Positions 6,554 to 14,444 of a stretch of 14,814 nt of DNA are shown here, in pieces. A model generated the notes under the pieces. The model was not told where the DNA came from, did not search any database, and saw only the letters and a program-made list of their open reading frames with translations. The translations under genes and the position numbers were made by a program. The stretch's first letter is position 1. Every line of letters starts with the position of its first letter. The stretch is from an uncultured Subdoligranulum sp. (GTDB lineage: Bacteria > Bacillota > Clostridia > Christensenellales > CAG-314). The stretch is taken from positions 1-14,814 of the forward strand of contig URVX01000008.1 in the NCBI GenBank assembly GCA_900551395.1, read 5' to 3'.

Positions 6554-9289
6554 CTATTTTTTGTCGTGAGTCAGTTCCTTTTTAAGCTTTCTGTCGCGCA
6601 CTATCTCGTGCAGCCACTTGAATTTGAACTTCCTCACCGCAATATCCAAAAGGAATAACGCAAGCGCCGTAATGATAAACATCCATCTGGGATCGAATTC
6701 CCGTTCCAGCGTACGCGAAAAGTCATCGAAAATTTCCCACGGCGCTGCCGACGAAACAACTGCGCCGCCGCCCCTTGCGGCAATAAGCTCCAAAAGCTCC
6801 GCGTTTTGCGCTTCGTCCACAAAAACATTGTATTCTTCGGAATAAGAAAAGGCTTTGTATGTTGTGTAGCTGTCGTTTACCGTGCCGTCCGCCGCCTTTT
6901 TCTCTATTCGAATTTCGTGAACTCCGGGCTGTTTCAAAACGAACTCGATTTTGGCAAAGCCGTCGTTGACTGTGGGAGCAAATTTCTGTACTGCAGATTG
7001 GTCGGCGGTATTCTGCTGTGTTACCGTTACTTCCAGCGATTCGTTTTCCGACAGCGACGTGTAAATACTCAGCGAGGTAATATAATTTTCCTCGGTCAGT
7101 CTCGTATCTATCGCTCCCGGCTTTATGTTTTTGACGGGAAACAGGCAGTTTATTGTGTTTAACAGAATTTTTCGTCCCGTCTCGCTTTCCAGAAATTCGG
7201 ACGACCAAGTGCCGTTCAAATCGCACATAAAGCTGCCGACAGCGCCTTGACCGAGCTTCCATTGCGCCAAAATGGGAACAAACTCCGCCATAAGAGGCAC
7301 GTTTGCGCCGCTTTTGATTTTGGTGCCGTAAAAACCGCCCAACTCGGGCAGAAGGCTTTCGTCAACGCCGTTGAGCACCGCCGTATGGTCGCGCACCTTC
7401 GGTGTAAACGGTTCGGGATTGTAAGCCGTTATCTGAGGGATATCCATATCCTCGCGCATAATGCCGGGAAGCGTTGTGGCGTCCCAGATGTTGTAAAATA
7501 CGCCGCCGCCTATCTCTGTCGCTGCCTGCATGTTCTGCGCCGCCTTGCTGTCCACGCCGATGGCGACTATGGACAAAGTTATCCCAGACGAAGCGTTGTT
7601 TTTTATCGCGCCGCCGTAACCGCCCACCTGATTTATGGGGTCAGTCCACAAAGCGTCGCTCGGTTCGCCGTCGGTGACGAGAATTATATGTCTTCTCTCG
7701 ACGTTGCGAAGACCTCTCAAGGCTGCGCCCGCGCGTTCTATCGCACCGGTAAACACCGTACCGCCGCCTATCTCGATTTTTTCTATCGCGGCTTCAATTT
7801 TAGCTCTCTGCGGCAGAGGAGTCATCTCCAAATCCTCGCTGTAATCTTCTTCCAGCGTCATCACGCCGCAATAGTCCCTTTCGGTAAGAGAAAGCAGACT
7901 GGACATTGCGCCTTCCTTTGCAAGGTCGAGCTTGGTTTTTCCGCCGCTGCCGTCCACTCTCATATCCATACTTCCCGAGCGGTCGATGATTATCACCACG
8001 CCGACGGGAGGGGTGTAGTCTATCGCCTGCACGGGCAGCATTTGCTGATAAAGCGTCCCCGCCATATCGTTTCGGTCATAAGTGTTGGCAACCGAATCGC
8101 CCGCGCCGTCCTCCTTGTTTCCGCCTACGGTAAACAGTCCTCCGCCTATGTCGTTTACGTAAGAATACAGCAACCGGTCAAAGCCCGCAGGCATGTCGGC
8201 GTTGGCTATGTTCATCAGAATAATTTCGTCGTATTGCCTCAGCTCGTCGAGCGTAGAGGGCATTTCCTCCCGGTTAAATACGTTTACCACGTCGACATTG
8301 AACTGCTCGCTCAAAATTTCGGCAAGCTTTGCGGATTCGTCCGCATTACGCTCCACAATCAGAACGTCGTCGAAAACCTCGAGATATATATACGAGTTGA
8401 AAATATTGTTCTGATTCAAAGTATCGTCGTCGTTTGAAATCTCAAAGCTCAACGCATGAAGCCCCTGTTCCTCGAAGCTGTGTTCAAACTCCACCGTCTG
8501 AGTGCCGCTGACAAGGTTTATAGCATGCGGCTCTCCAACAGCTACGCCGTTGTCCAGCAGGGTTACGCTTGCGGAACCGGCAAATGAACTTTGCAGAGAA
8601 AGACTTATTTTGAAAGTATCGTTTACCACCACGTTGTAGTCGGGCAGCGTAACTCCGAGCAACAGCACTTCGTTGTCGGTGTGCGCGGCAGGAAAGTGCA
8701 CCGTGTCTATGGAAATCCCCGTTGCGGCTATCGAGCGTATTACCGTTGCGGCGCTTCTGTCAGTCTCCGCGCCGTCGGAAAGAAGCACGATTTTACCCGA
8801 CTCGGGATTTTCGAATATTGCGCTCGCGTATTGCAGAGCGGACGCTATATCCGTTGCGGATTCGTCCGGCTTGTCCGCTTCGAGATACTGCTGATAAGCC
8901 CGACTCTTGTCAGTCGTAAGCGGCGCCGCATATATCTGGTCAAAACCAAAAACAACAATTCCCACGCGCATAGAGGAGTCGCATTCGTTTAAAACCGATT
9001 GAACAAAGCTGTTTTTTGCCTCCTCCGTCTGGCTATTGCTGAAAGAGCCGTCCACAAGCAAAATAAGCTCGTTTTGAGTGTTGGGCACTTCGTATTTGAA
9101 GTTGATGCCCGAAAGTACCGATATACTCAGAACCATGACCAGCATGTGCAGAACGATAGACGTTATGCGGTTTCTCGTTTTCCGGTAGCGTTTTGACATG
9201 CGGAAATAAGGAAACAGCGCAAAAAACAACGCCGGAATCAGCAACAGCAACAACCATGGGTGAGCAAATTCTATTTGAAAATTCGTCAT
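6554..9289 (-). CDS. Membrane protein with two VWA domains and an amidotransferase-like segment
   Basis: A 911-residue protein of the large VWA type found in MoxR/Bat clusters. Membrane segments lie at about 11-28 and 41-60. A first VWA domain (about 74-200) keeps a full metal site: DGSFS at 80-84, Thr146 and Asp172 (LLSDGAE). Residues 210-305 are a beta-sandwich-like region, and 307-423 resemble the glutamine-amidotransferase-like fold seen in this family (YDEIILMNI, GGGLFTVGG), with no obvious catalytic Cys. A second VWA domain (about 429-615) has DRSGS at 436-440, Thr511 and Asp540 (LVTDGEPSD). A C-terminal membrane helix at 868-885 precedes a basic cytoplasmic tail. Most of the chain should be outside the membrane. 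CGGAGG lies 9 bases before the ATG; the gene follows the BatA-like gene by 15 bases. Likely a metal-dependent scaffold for the envelope complex; substrate unknown. Confidence 0.9.
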   Translation of the reverse strand: MTNFQIEFAHPWLLLLLIPALFFALFPYFRMSKRYRKTRNRITSIVLHMLVMVLSISVLSGINFKYEVPNTQNELILLVDGSFSNSQTEEAKNSFVQSVLNECDSSMRVGIVVFGFDQIYAAPLTTDKSRAYQQYLEADKPDESATDIASALQYASAIFENPESGKIVLLSDGAETDRSAATVIRSIAATGISIDTVHFPAAHTDNEVLLLGVTLPDYNVVVNDTFKISLSLQSSFAGSASVTLLDNGVAVGEPHAINLVSGTQTVEFEHSFEEQGLHALSFEISNDDDTLNQNNIFNSYIYLEVFDDVLIVERNADESAKLAEILSEQFNVDVVNVFNREEMPSTLDELRQYDEIILMNIANADMPAGFDRLLYSYVNDIGGGLFTVGGNKEDGAGDSVANTYDRNDMAGTLYQQMLPVQAIDYTPPVGVVIIIDRSGSMDMRVDGSGGKTKLDLAKEGAMSSLLSLTERDYCGVMTLEEDYSEDLEMTPLPQRAKIEAAIEKIEIGGGTVFTGAIERAGAALRGLRNVERRHIILVTDGEPSDALWTDPINQVGGYGGAIKNNASSGITLSIVAIGVDSKAAQNMQAATEIGGGVFYNIWDATTLPGIMREDMDIPQITAYNPEPFTPKVRDHTAVLNGVDESLLPELGGFYGTKIKSGANVPLMAEFVPILAQWKLGQGAVGSFMCDLNGTWSSEFLESETGRKILLNTINCLFPVKNIKPGAIDTRLTEENYITSLSIYTSLSENESLEVTVTQQNTADQSAVQKFAPTVNDGFAKIEFVLKQPGVHEIRIEKKAADGTVNDSYTTYKAFSYSEEYNVFVDEAQNAELLELIAARGGGAVVSSAAPWEIFDDFSRTLEREFDPRWMFIITALALFLLDIAVRKFKFKWLHEIVRDRKLKKELTHDKK

Positions 9290-9304
9290 GTCGCTATGCC
9301 TCCG

Positions 9305-11251
9305 TTAAAAATGCTCGCGCGTTTGCAAAATCCATTCGATGAATTCCAGCGCAACAAGCGCGATCGCGAAATAAAGCAGCAAATCAAAATCGTTGAACTG
9401 CTCTGGCATATCGACATAAGGGCTGTAAAGCTCCTCCAGGACAAGACCGATATCGCTTTCGGCAGCAGCAATTCTGACATAAAAACGCTCAACCGTTTCC
9501 ACTCCCGACAAGGGAATCTGCGAAACCGTGTATGTACCGGGACGAACCGCTTCTATGCCGGCGGGAAATTCGTCGAACTCGGTTTTTGTTCCTACGGAAT
9601 CGGTCACCGTAAGAAAAGGACCTTTGGCATTGAGCGTGACAGTATCGTTTACTTCAAATATATATTTTGCCGAGCTTCCCATATCTTCCGAATCGGTGAT
9701 TGTGGAAGGGAAAAAGTAGCTTATCATGTTGTACATAAGCGAAGGAAAGCCCGCAAGCACAGAAAAGTTCGAGCTGTTGAGACTGAAGGTCAAAAGAGCT
9801 ATTTTCACGCCCGGCTCGTTTTTAATCATAAGCGCGGGGTCGTTTCCTATGTAAAGCAACGTCTCAAAGCCGTCTGCCAAAGTCACCCTTTTGTATTTGC
9901 TGACCGTTATCTCCTCCGCGTTTACCCTGTCGGTAATCGGATGCGCGCCGCCGCTTCTTAGCGTAAAATCTCCCGAAACGTCGTTTGCGTTGAGAGTTAT
10001 TCCCGCGCCTTCGGGAGAAACGTCGGGATTGATAAGAAACACCACTCCGTCGGTAGGCAGAATCTCGGGCATTTTGTGCTCGAATATATAAAAATCAAAG
10101 CCGGCGATTTCGGGTATGGCGTTTTCTCCTCTGATCTCTGTCAAGTCAATGTCCCACCTCGAGGACAACGAGTCGCGCAAACCGATAAGTATGCCGCTCA
10201 CAAAAGGATTTGGTTTCGGACTGGCATATTGTATATTGATTTTCTGAGGCGTGCCTCCGTACAGATAAAAGGTGTCGTCATAAGAAAACGAATCGGTAAG
10301 TACGGCTCCTCCGGCATCGACGGCTTCTACAGACACCCGCACATAATCGAACATATAAATCATCATATCCACGCTGTCGGAATTGAATTCCACAGTCACC
10401 GTTTCGCCGACGTCGCAGCGGGCGGGCAAACTGAGTATTTCCGTTCTGTCCTGTCCGTTTACGCCATATACTTCGCAGTTGACGCGAAGATTTGCGCCTA
10501 TTCCGTAGCTTGCGACTTCAACTGAAAAGGAATAAAAGTTTTCATCCATCTCCGCCGAGGCGTTTACTATCGCGGCATTCCACTCCGTATCAACGCCAAC
10601 GTCTATCACATCCACTATTCCCGAATCGATAAATTCCTTTCCGGTATAAAGTCTGACCGAAGCGGAAGGATTTTCCTCCAAGACCTGCTCCGCAAGCTCC
10701 ATACCGGCATCTATATCCGCCACTCCGTATGTGCAGTGGACGGGCACGTTGTTTTCGCAGCGCGCAAGCTCGTCAAGCCGTGCCAACATTTCTTCGCGCA
10801 TAGTCTGGTCGGCTCTGCGCGCTATAAAAGCGGGCTGCTCGTCAACCAGAATAACGGTTATAATACCCGATTGAGAAAATGTATCCTCGGGAAGCTCCTT
10901 CACCTGCCCGATAGCGCGGACAAAACGAGTGTCCGCTCCGTCGGTGGCAAGCATGCCCGCCGAAGCGTCGATTAATGCAATCCTCTCGTTGCTCTCCATT
11001 TTTTCTGCGCGTATCACGGGCTGCGCCAGAATCAATGCGCAGGCGGCAATGATGAGCAGCTGGCAAATCAGTATGATTAAATTACGCAGGCGGCTGATGG
11101 GGATTTTCTTTTTTCGATATTTCAAGCTCAATTCCCAGATGTAAGTGCTGGAAACGAGCTTCTGCTGATAATTCGGCTTGAGGATATATATGAGAATAAG
11201 TACCGCTATTCCCAACAATCCCAGCAAGCCAAGAGGTAACAAAATACTCAT
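9305..11251 (-). CDS. BatA-like membrane protein with degenerate VWA domain
   Basis: A 648-residue protein. The N-terminus has the aerotolerance-regulator (BatA) layout: a first membrane helix at 4-24, the cytoplasmic loop KPNYQQKLVSSTYIWE, and a second helix at about 55-78. A VWA-like domain follows from about 89. Its first metal motif is DASAG at 95-99, so the second Ser of DxSxS is replaced by Gly and metal binding may be weak or lost. The middle is probably extracytoplasmic beta-rich domains. A last helix lies at about 623-641, near the C-terminus. The start overlaps the stop of the DUF58 gene in an ATGA junction, which indicates translational coupling. It is likely a membrane partner of the MoxR ATPase and the larger VWA protein. 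Confidence 0.88.
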   Translation of the reverse strand: MSILLPLGLLGLLGIAVLILIYILKPNYQQKLVSSTYIWELSLKYRKKKIPISRLRNLIILICQLLIIAACALILAQPVIRAEKMESNERIALIDASAGMLATDGADTRFVRAIGQVKELPEDTFSQSGIITVILVDEQPAFIARRADQTMREEMLARLDELARCENNVPVHCTYGVADIDAGMELAEQVLEENPSASVRLYTGKEFIDSGIVDVIDVGVDTEWNAAIVNASAEMDENFYSFSVEVASYGIGANLRVNCEVYGVNGQDRTEILSLPARCDVGETVTVEFNSDSVDMMIYMFDYVRVSVEAVDAGGAVLTDSFSYDDTFYLYGGTPQKINIQYASPKPNPFVSGILIGLRDSLSSRWDIDLTEIRGENAIPEIAGFDFYIFEHKMPEILPTDGVVFLINPDVSPEGAGITLNANDVSGDFTLRSGGAHPITDRVNAEEITVSKYKRVTLADGFETLLYIGNDPALMIKNEPGVKIALLTFSLNSSNFSVLAGFPSLMYNMISYFFPSTITDSEDMGSSAKYIFEVNDTVTLNAKGPFLTVTDSVGTKTEFDEFPAGIEAVRPGTYTVSQIPLSGVETVERFYVRIAAAESDIGLVLEELYSPYVDMPEQFNDFDLLLYFAIALVALEFIEWILQTREHF

Positions 11252-12147
11252 TCCATAATACCTGCCTTCAATAACTCTCCGAACAGCATTCTTTCTATGG
11301 GCTTGTCGGTAGTCACGGAGATGAAATCCGCTCCTCTCGACGTGCAGAAGGATTTGATGTCTGCTTTCAGATCTCTTAGCGCCTCCTGATATGCCAGCTG
11401 CAGGCTGCGCGTAATCTTCAATTTCATGTTTCTTGGGTCGCCGATATCTCCCGACTCCACGTCAATAAGGTTTACCCGTCCGCTGTAAGCAGGGTCTACC
11501 TCGTCGGGAGAAAGCAGCTGCAAAACAAGCACCTGCCGTTTTTTGTAGGTAAGATAGTCTATTGCTTTCTTCCAGTCCTTTCTCGTAAGAAAATCCGAAA
11601 TTATGACAGACAAACCGTTGTTCGAGCCGGTGTTGACGCAGCTTGTCACTGCTTCCGAGATATCCGCGTCCTCCGAAAAATCGATATTCTCAAGTATGCT
11701 TATCGCTCTGAAAAACGTGTTTTTCCCGATAATCGTGCCGAAAGGGTCCTCGACGGAGCTTTCTTTTATCAGCTTGAAGGACACCTTGTCCATATTGTGC
11801 ACCGACAAAAAACCAAGAGCAGCCGCAACGCTTACGGCATAAGCCGCTTTGCCGCGGTTCTCCTTTCCCATAGACGCCGAGCAGTCAAGAAAAATCTGCA
11901 CGTCCATCTGTCTCTCGTCGGTAAACAGCCGTATGAAATATTTTTCAAACCTGCTGTACAAGTTCCAGTCTATACGGCGTATATCGTCGCCCAGCTGATA
12001 TTCCCGATAGTCGGCAAACTCAACCGTCTGCCCGTAAGAACGGACAAAATGCTTTCCGCCGAAATAACCCGACAAATCTGCCCGAAGATTCAACGCCAGC
12101 GTTTCCAAACGACTGAAAAACTCATCGTTTAAATAAGCGCTTTTCAT
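11248..12147 (-). CDS. DUF58 domain protein (MoxR partner)
   Basis: A 299-residue soluble protein of the DUF58 family. The hallmark region is at 44-73: FADYREYQLGDDIRRIDWN followed by YSRFEKYFIRLF. It continues into a VWA-like fold with DCSAS at 88-92 and Asp185 in VIISDF, so the MIDAS residues look intact. There is no membrane helix, unlike longer DUF58 proteins that carry two at the N-terminus; this is the short form usual next to moxR. Its start codon shares one base with the stop of the MoxR gene (TAATG), and its end overlaps the BatA gene by 4 bases. It is expected to act in the cytoplasm with the MoxR ATPase, linking it to the membrane VWA proteins. The exact role is unproven for the family. 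Confidence 0.93.
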   Translation of the reverse strand: MKSAYLNDEFFSRLETLALNLRADLSGYFGGKHFVRSYGQTVEFADYREYQLGDDIRRIDWNLYSRFEKYFIRLFTDERQMDVQIFLDCSASMGKENRGKAAYAVSVAAALGFLSVHNMDKVSFKLIKESSVEDPFGTIIGKNTFFRAISILENIDFSEDADISEAVTSCVNTGSNNGLSVIISDFLTRKDWKKAIDYLTYKKRQVLVLQLLSPDEVDPAYSGRVNLIDVESGDIGDPRNMKLKITRSLQLAYQEALRDLKADIKSFCTSRGADFISVTTDKPIERMLFGELLKAGIME

Positions 12148-13232
12148 TATTTTCTCCCGAGCTTACGCTTTCCCTTGCCGTCCTCCGTCTGACCGGACTG
12201 CACGTTTTCCGTCACGGTGGCAGTCTCCGCATTTTCGGTTTTAGGCGTCTTGCGGTGGTTCAGCTCGTCGATAATCATTTTGATTACGTCATCCTGACTT
12301 ACGCGCTCGGCAACCGCTTCGAAATTCATTTTAATTCTGTGACGCAGCACGGGGAACGCCAACTCGTTGAGGTCGCCGTAGGACACGTTGAAACGTCCTT
12401 TCATCAGCGCCTTGACCTTTGCCGCCGAAATCAACGCCTGCCCGGCACGGGGGCTGGCGCCCAGCCTTATGTATTTTTTCGCCGCTTCCGTAGAGCAGTC
12501 GCTGTCGGGATGCGTGGCGGAAACAAGCACCATAGCGTAACGCATAACGTCTTCCGCTACGGGTATGGCGTTTGCCGTCTTTCTCATTTCCAGCAAATCC
12601 TCTCCGCTGCAAGCAACGTCGGCGACCTCCGCCATTGTCTTCTGCGTCATGTCGACAATCTGCATAAGCTCCTCGAGGTTGGGGTTGTTGACAATGATTT
12701 TGAACATAAATCTGTCCATCTGCGCTTCGGGCAACGGATAGGTTCCGTCCTGTTCTATGGGGTTCTGCGTCGCAAGCACGAAGAACGGCTCGTTAAGCTT
12801 TCTCGACACGCCCATAACGGTAACAGTGTGCTCCTGCATTGCTTCGAGCAACGCGGACTGCGTTTTCGGCGTTGCTCTGTTGATTTCGTCCGCAAGGATA
12901 ATATTGCTGAAAATGGGACCCGGTTGGAAGTTGAACTGAGAGTTGCCCGCCTCGTCCTTGACTATTATGTTGGTGCCCGTAACGTCTGCGGGCATAAGGT
13001 CGGGAGTAAACTGAATTCTTGAAAAGGGCAGATTGAACACGCGGCCGAGACTTCTTACCAATCTAGTTTTTCCTACGCCGGGAACGCCCTCGAGCAGCAC
13101 GTTTCCTCCTGCGATCATGGCGATAACCGCGCCTTCCACAACGTCCTTTTGTCCGATTACGTCTCTTTGGATTTGCTCGAAAATGTTATTGCACTGTACG
13201 CTGAATTTTTCAATGTTTGCTTCTGTTACCAT
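12147..13232 (-). CDS. MoxR family AAA+ ATPase
   Basis: A 361-residue AAA+ ATPase. Walker A is GVPGVGKT at 49-56, Walker B IILADEINR at 111-119 with Asp115 and Glu116, sensor 1 is Asn157 in LATQNP, an arginine-finger candidate is Arg174 in QMDRF, and sensor 2 is Arg262 in GASPRAG. The stretch FTPDLMPADVTG at 75-86 is typical of MoxR. The catalytic core is complete. The last 35 or so residues are a polar tail ending in basic residues, longer than in many MoxR proteins. MoxR ATPases form rings and act as chaperone-like factors that assemble or activate protein complexes, usually with VWA partners, as encoded downstream here. AAAGGA lies 8 bases before the ATG. The gap to the upstream gene is 44 bases, the largest inside the cluster. 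Confidence 0.96.
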   Translation of the reverse strand: MVTEANIEKFSVQCNNIFEQIQRDVIGQKDVVEGAVIAMIAGGNVLLEGVPGVGKTRLVRSLGRVFNLPFSRIQFTPDLMPADVTGTNIIVKDEAGNSQFNFQPGPIFSNIILADEINRATPKTQSALLEAMQEHTVTVMGVSRKLNEPFFVLATQNPIEQDGTYPLPEAQMDRFMFKIIVNNPNLEELMQIVDMTQKTMAEVADVACSGEDLLEMRKTANAIPVAEDVMRYAMVLVSATHPDSDCSTEAAKKYIRLGASPRAGQALISAAKVKALMKGRFNVSYGDLNELAFPVLRHRIKMNFEAVAERVSQDDVIKMIIDELNHRKTPKTENAETATVTENVQSGQTEDGKGKRKLGRK

Positions 13233-13276
13233 ATTTTTTTCCTTTATTTGTTTGTTTGATTTTTGGGGGAGAGGGG

Positions 13277-14296
13277 TTATTTAAGAATATTGAAATACGC
13301 CTCGATGATGATACGCAAATCCTCGGGGATCTCTTCTCCCGATGAAAGCATTTCCACAATCAAATCGTAATATTGTCCGAACACATCGCGATAGTACGTC
13401 GCCTCGTCGATAATTTGGTTGGCTGGCTCATATTTGCCGCCGCCCTGCTGAACGGGGTTGGAGTCGTCGCCGTTTCCGTCGTTCTGCGATTCGCCGGGTT
13501 GATCGGGCGGCTGATCGGAGGGCTCTCCCTCGCCGTCTCCTGTTCCTCCCAGCTGCTCAAACAAAGCGAAAATTTCCATGTTGCCCTGTACGTCGTCCTC
13601 CTGCCGATAAGGATCTGCGAATCCGTCCGACCAGCCGGCAAAAGCCCAACCGTCGTCCGCCGAAGCGTATACGAGAGACCCCGCCTCCCCCTGCGCCACT
13701 ATCTGGAATTCTTCTCCCTCTATTATGCCGCCCTGACCGCCTTCCACGAAATAACTGACTTCAAATTCGATTATCGGTTCGGGAGGAAGCGTGGTGTCGA
13801 TTATTTCGCCGATCGTGGGCAGCAGTCCGTAATAACTTAACGTGTTGACCGTAGTCAAGGAAAGTCCGAGCACACCGAACACGCTCACAAGCGCGATAAG
13901 AGTTGCGGAAATACGAAAGTTCAGCTTCCTGCGGTCGGTTTCTTTCAATTTTTCCTGTGCGTCGGCGCGCTGACGCCGCGCCATAAAATCATCCGCCCCG
14001 GAAAGCTCGGTCATGGTTATCATGCGTTCTTCCAGCCCGAGTTGGTCTACGCGTCGCGCAATCTGCATATCCGTGGGACGAAAACGCCTATAATAAAACA
14101 AAGGCGTAAGCCCGCCTGCAACAACGACGAGAGCAAGAAGCGAGTACCACAAGCCGTTTTTCTCAAATGCCCAAGTCAAAGCTGCAACAATCAACATGGC
14201 GGCAAAACCGATAACAAGGGAGACTAACGCCGCTTTGAGCCAGCCTTCCCTTTCAAGTCTTTTCCTGTGTTGACTGAAAAGTTGTTTGCTATCCAT
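13277..14296 (-). CDS. Three-TM membrane protein with extracytoplasmic Flg_new_2-like domain
   Basis: A 339-residue protein and first gene of the MoxR/Bat cluster. Membrane segments lie at about 21-43, 50-69 and 130-150. The basic N-terminus and basic loop at 70-128 should be cytoplasmic, which places the rest outside. Residues 176-247 resemble a bacterial Flg_new_2-type repeat (FEVSYFVEGGQGG, GWAFAGWSDG, MEIFALFEQ), a fold common in surface proteins. Residues 250-288 are a Gly/Asp/Pro/Gln linker. The C-terminal helix (296-338) contains EEIPEDLRIIIEAYFNIL, similar to the end motif I recall from membrane proteins in MoxR/BatA clusters, some of DUF4175 type; I cannot confirm the family. AAAGGAG lies 7 bases before the ATG. 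It may be a sensor or scaffold for the complex. Confidence 0.82.
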   Translation of the reverse strand: MDSKQLFSQHRKRLEREGWLKAALVSLVIGFAAMLIVAALTWAFEKNGLWYSLLALVVVAGGLTPLFYYRRFRPTDMQIARRVDQLGLEERMITMTELSGADDFMARRQRADAQEKLKETDRRKLNFRISATLIALVSVFGVLGLSLTTVNTLSYYGLLPTIGEIIDTTLPPEPIIEFEVSYFVEGGQGGIIEGEEFQIVAQGEAGSLVYASADDGWAFAGWSDGFADPYRQEDDVQGNMEIFALFEQLGGTGDGEGEPSDQPPDQPGESQNDGNGDDSNPVQQGGGKYEPANQIIDEATYYRDVFGQYYDLIVEMLSSGEEIPEDLRIIIEAYFNILK

Positions 14297-14310
14297 TTCA
14301 GAACTCCTTT

Positions 14311-14327
14311 CGCCGATTGAAACGGCG
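14311..14327 (-). promoter_or_regulatory. Short GC hairpin next to the ribosome site
   Basis: On the minus strand CGCCG and CGGCG pair around a 7-base loop. The stem ends directly against the AAAGGAG ribosome site (14304-14310) of the first gene in the cluster. It could affect translation start or protect the 5' end, but a 5-bp stem may also be chance. Confidence 0.35.
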
Positions 14328-14354
14328 CTTGTAAAATTGGTCTAATTCATATTT

Positions 14355-14387
14355 CAAGTCACCGAACCCGTCGGGCTCGGTGACTTG
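14355..14387. terminator. Long hairpin between the LRR gene and the MoxR/Bat cluster
   Basis: CAAGTCACCGA at 14355-14365 pairs perfectly with 14377-14387, with an inner CCC/GGG pairing. It lies 57 bases after the stop of the upstream minus-strand LRR gene and 58 bases before the next start. No T-run follows on the minus strand and only TTT on the plus strand, so it is an imperfect terminator; it may be an attenuator, operator or mRNA 5' structure. No convincing promoter was found in 14297-14444. Confidence 0.6.
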
Positions 14388-14444
14388 TTTGCATAAACCA
14401 AATTCAGTTGACTTTGCAAAACAAAGATATAAAAATTTTAAGCT

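Noticed and set aside
7247..8437. A 396-codon open frame on the plus strand
   Set aside because: It lies fully opposite the double-VWA gene, whose motifs and ribosome site are clear. Its translation is rich in His, Arg and Tyr with no recognisable domain, as expected for an antisense shadow.
12255..13022. A 255-codon open frame on the plus strand
   Set aside because: Antisense to the MoxR gene, which has all AAA+ motifs; the composition is unlike a real protein.
14332..14360. Possible promoter (TTGAAA, 17 bases, TTACAA) on the minus strand before the MoxR/Bat cluster
   Set aside because: The -10 part matches the consensus poorly, so it was not listed as a feature.
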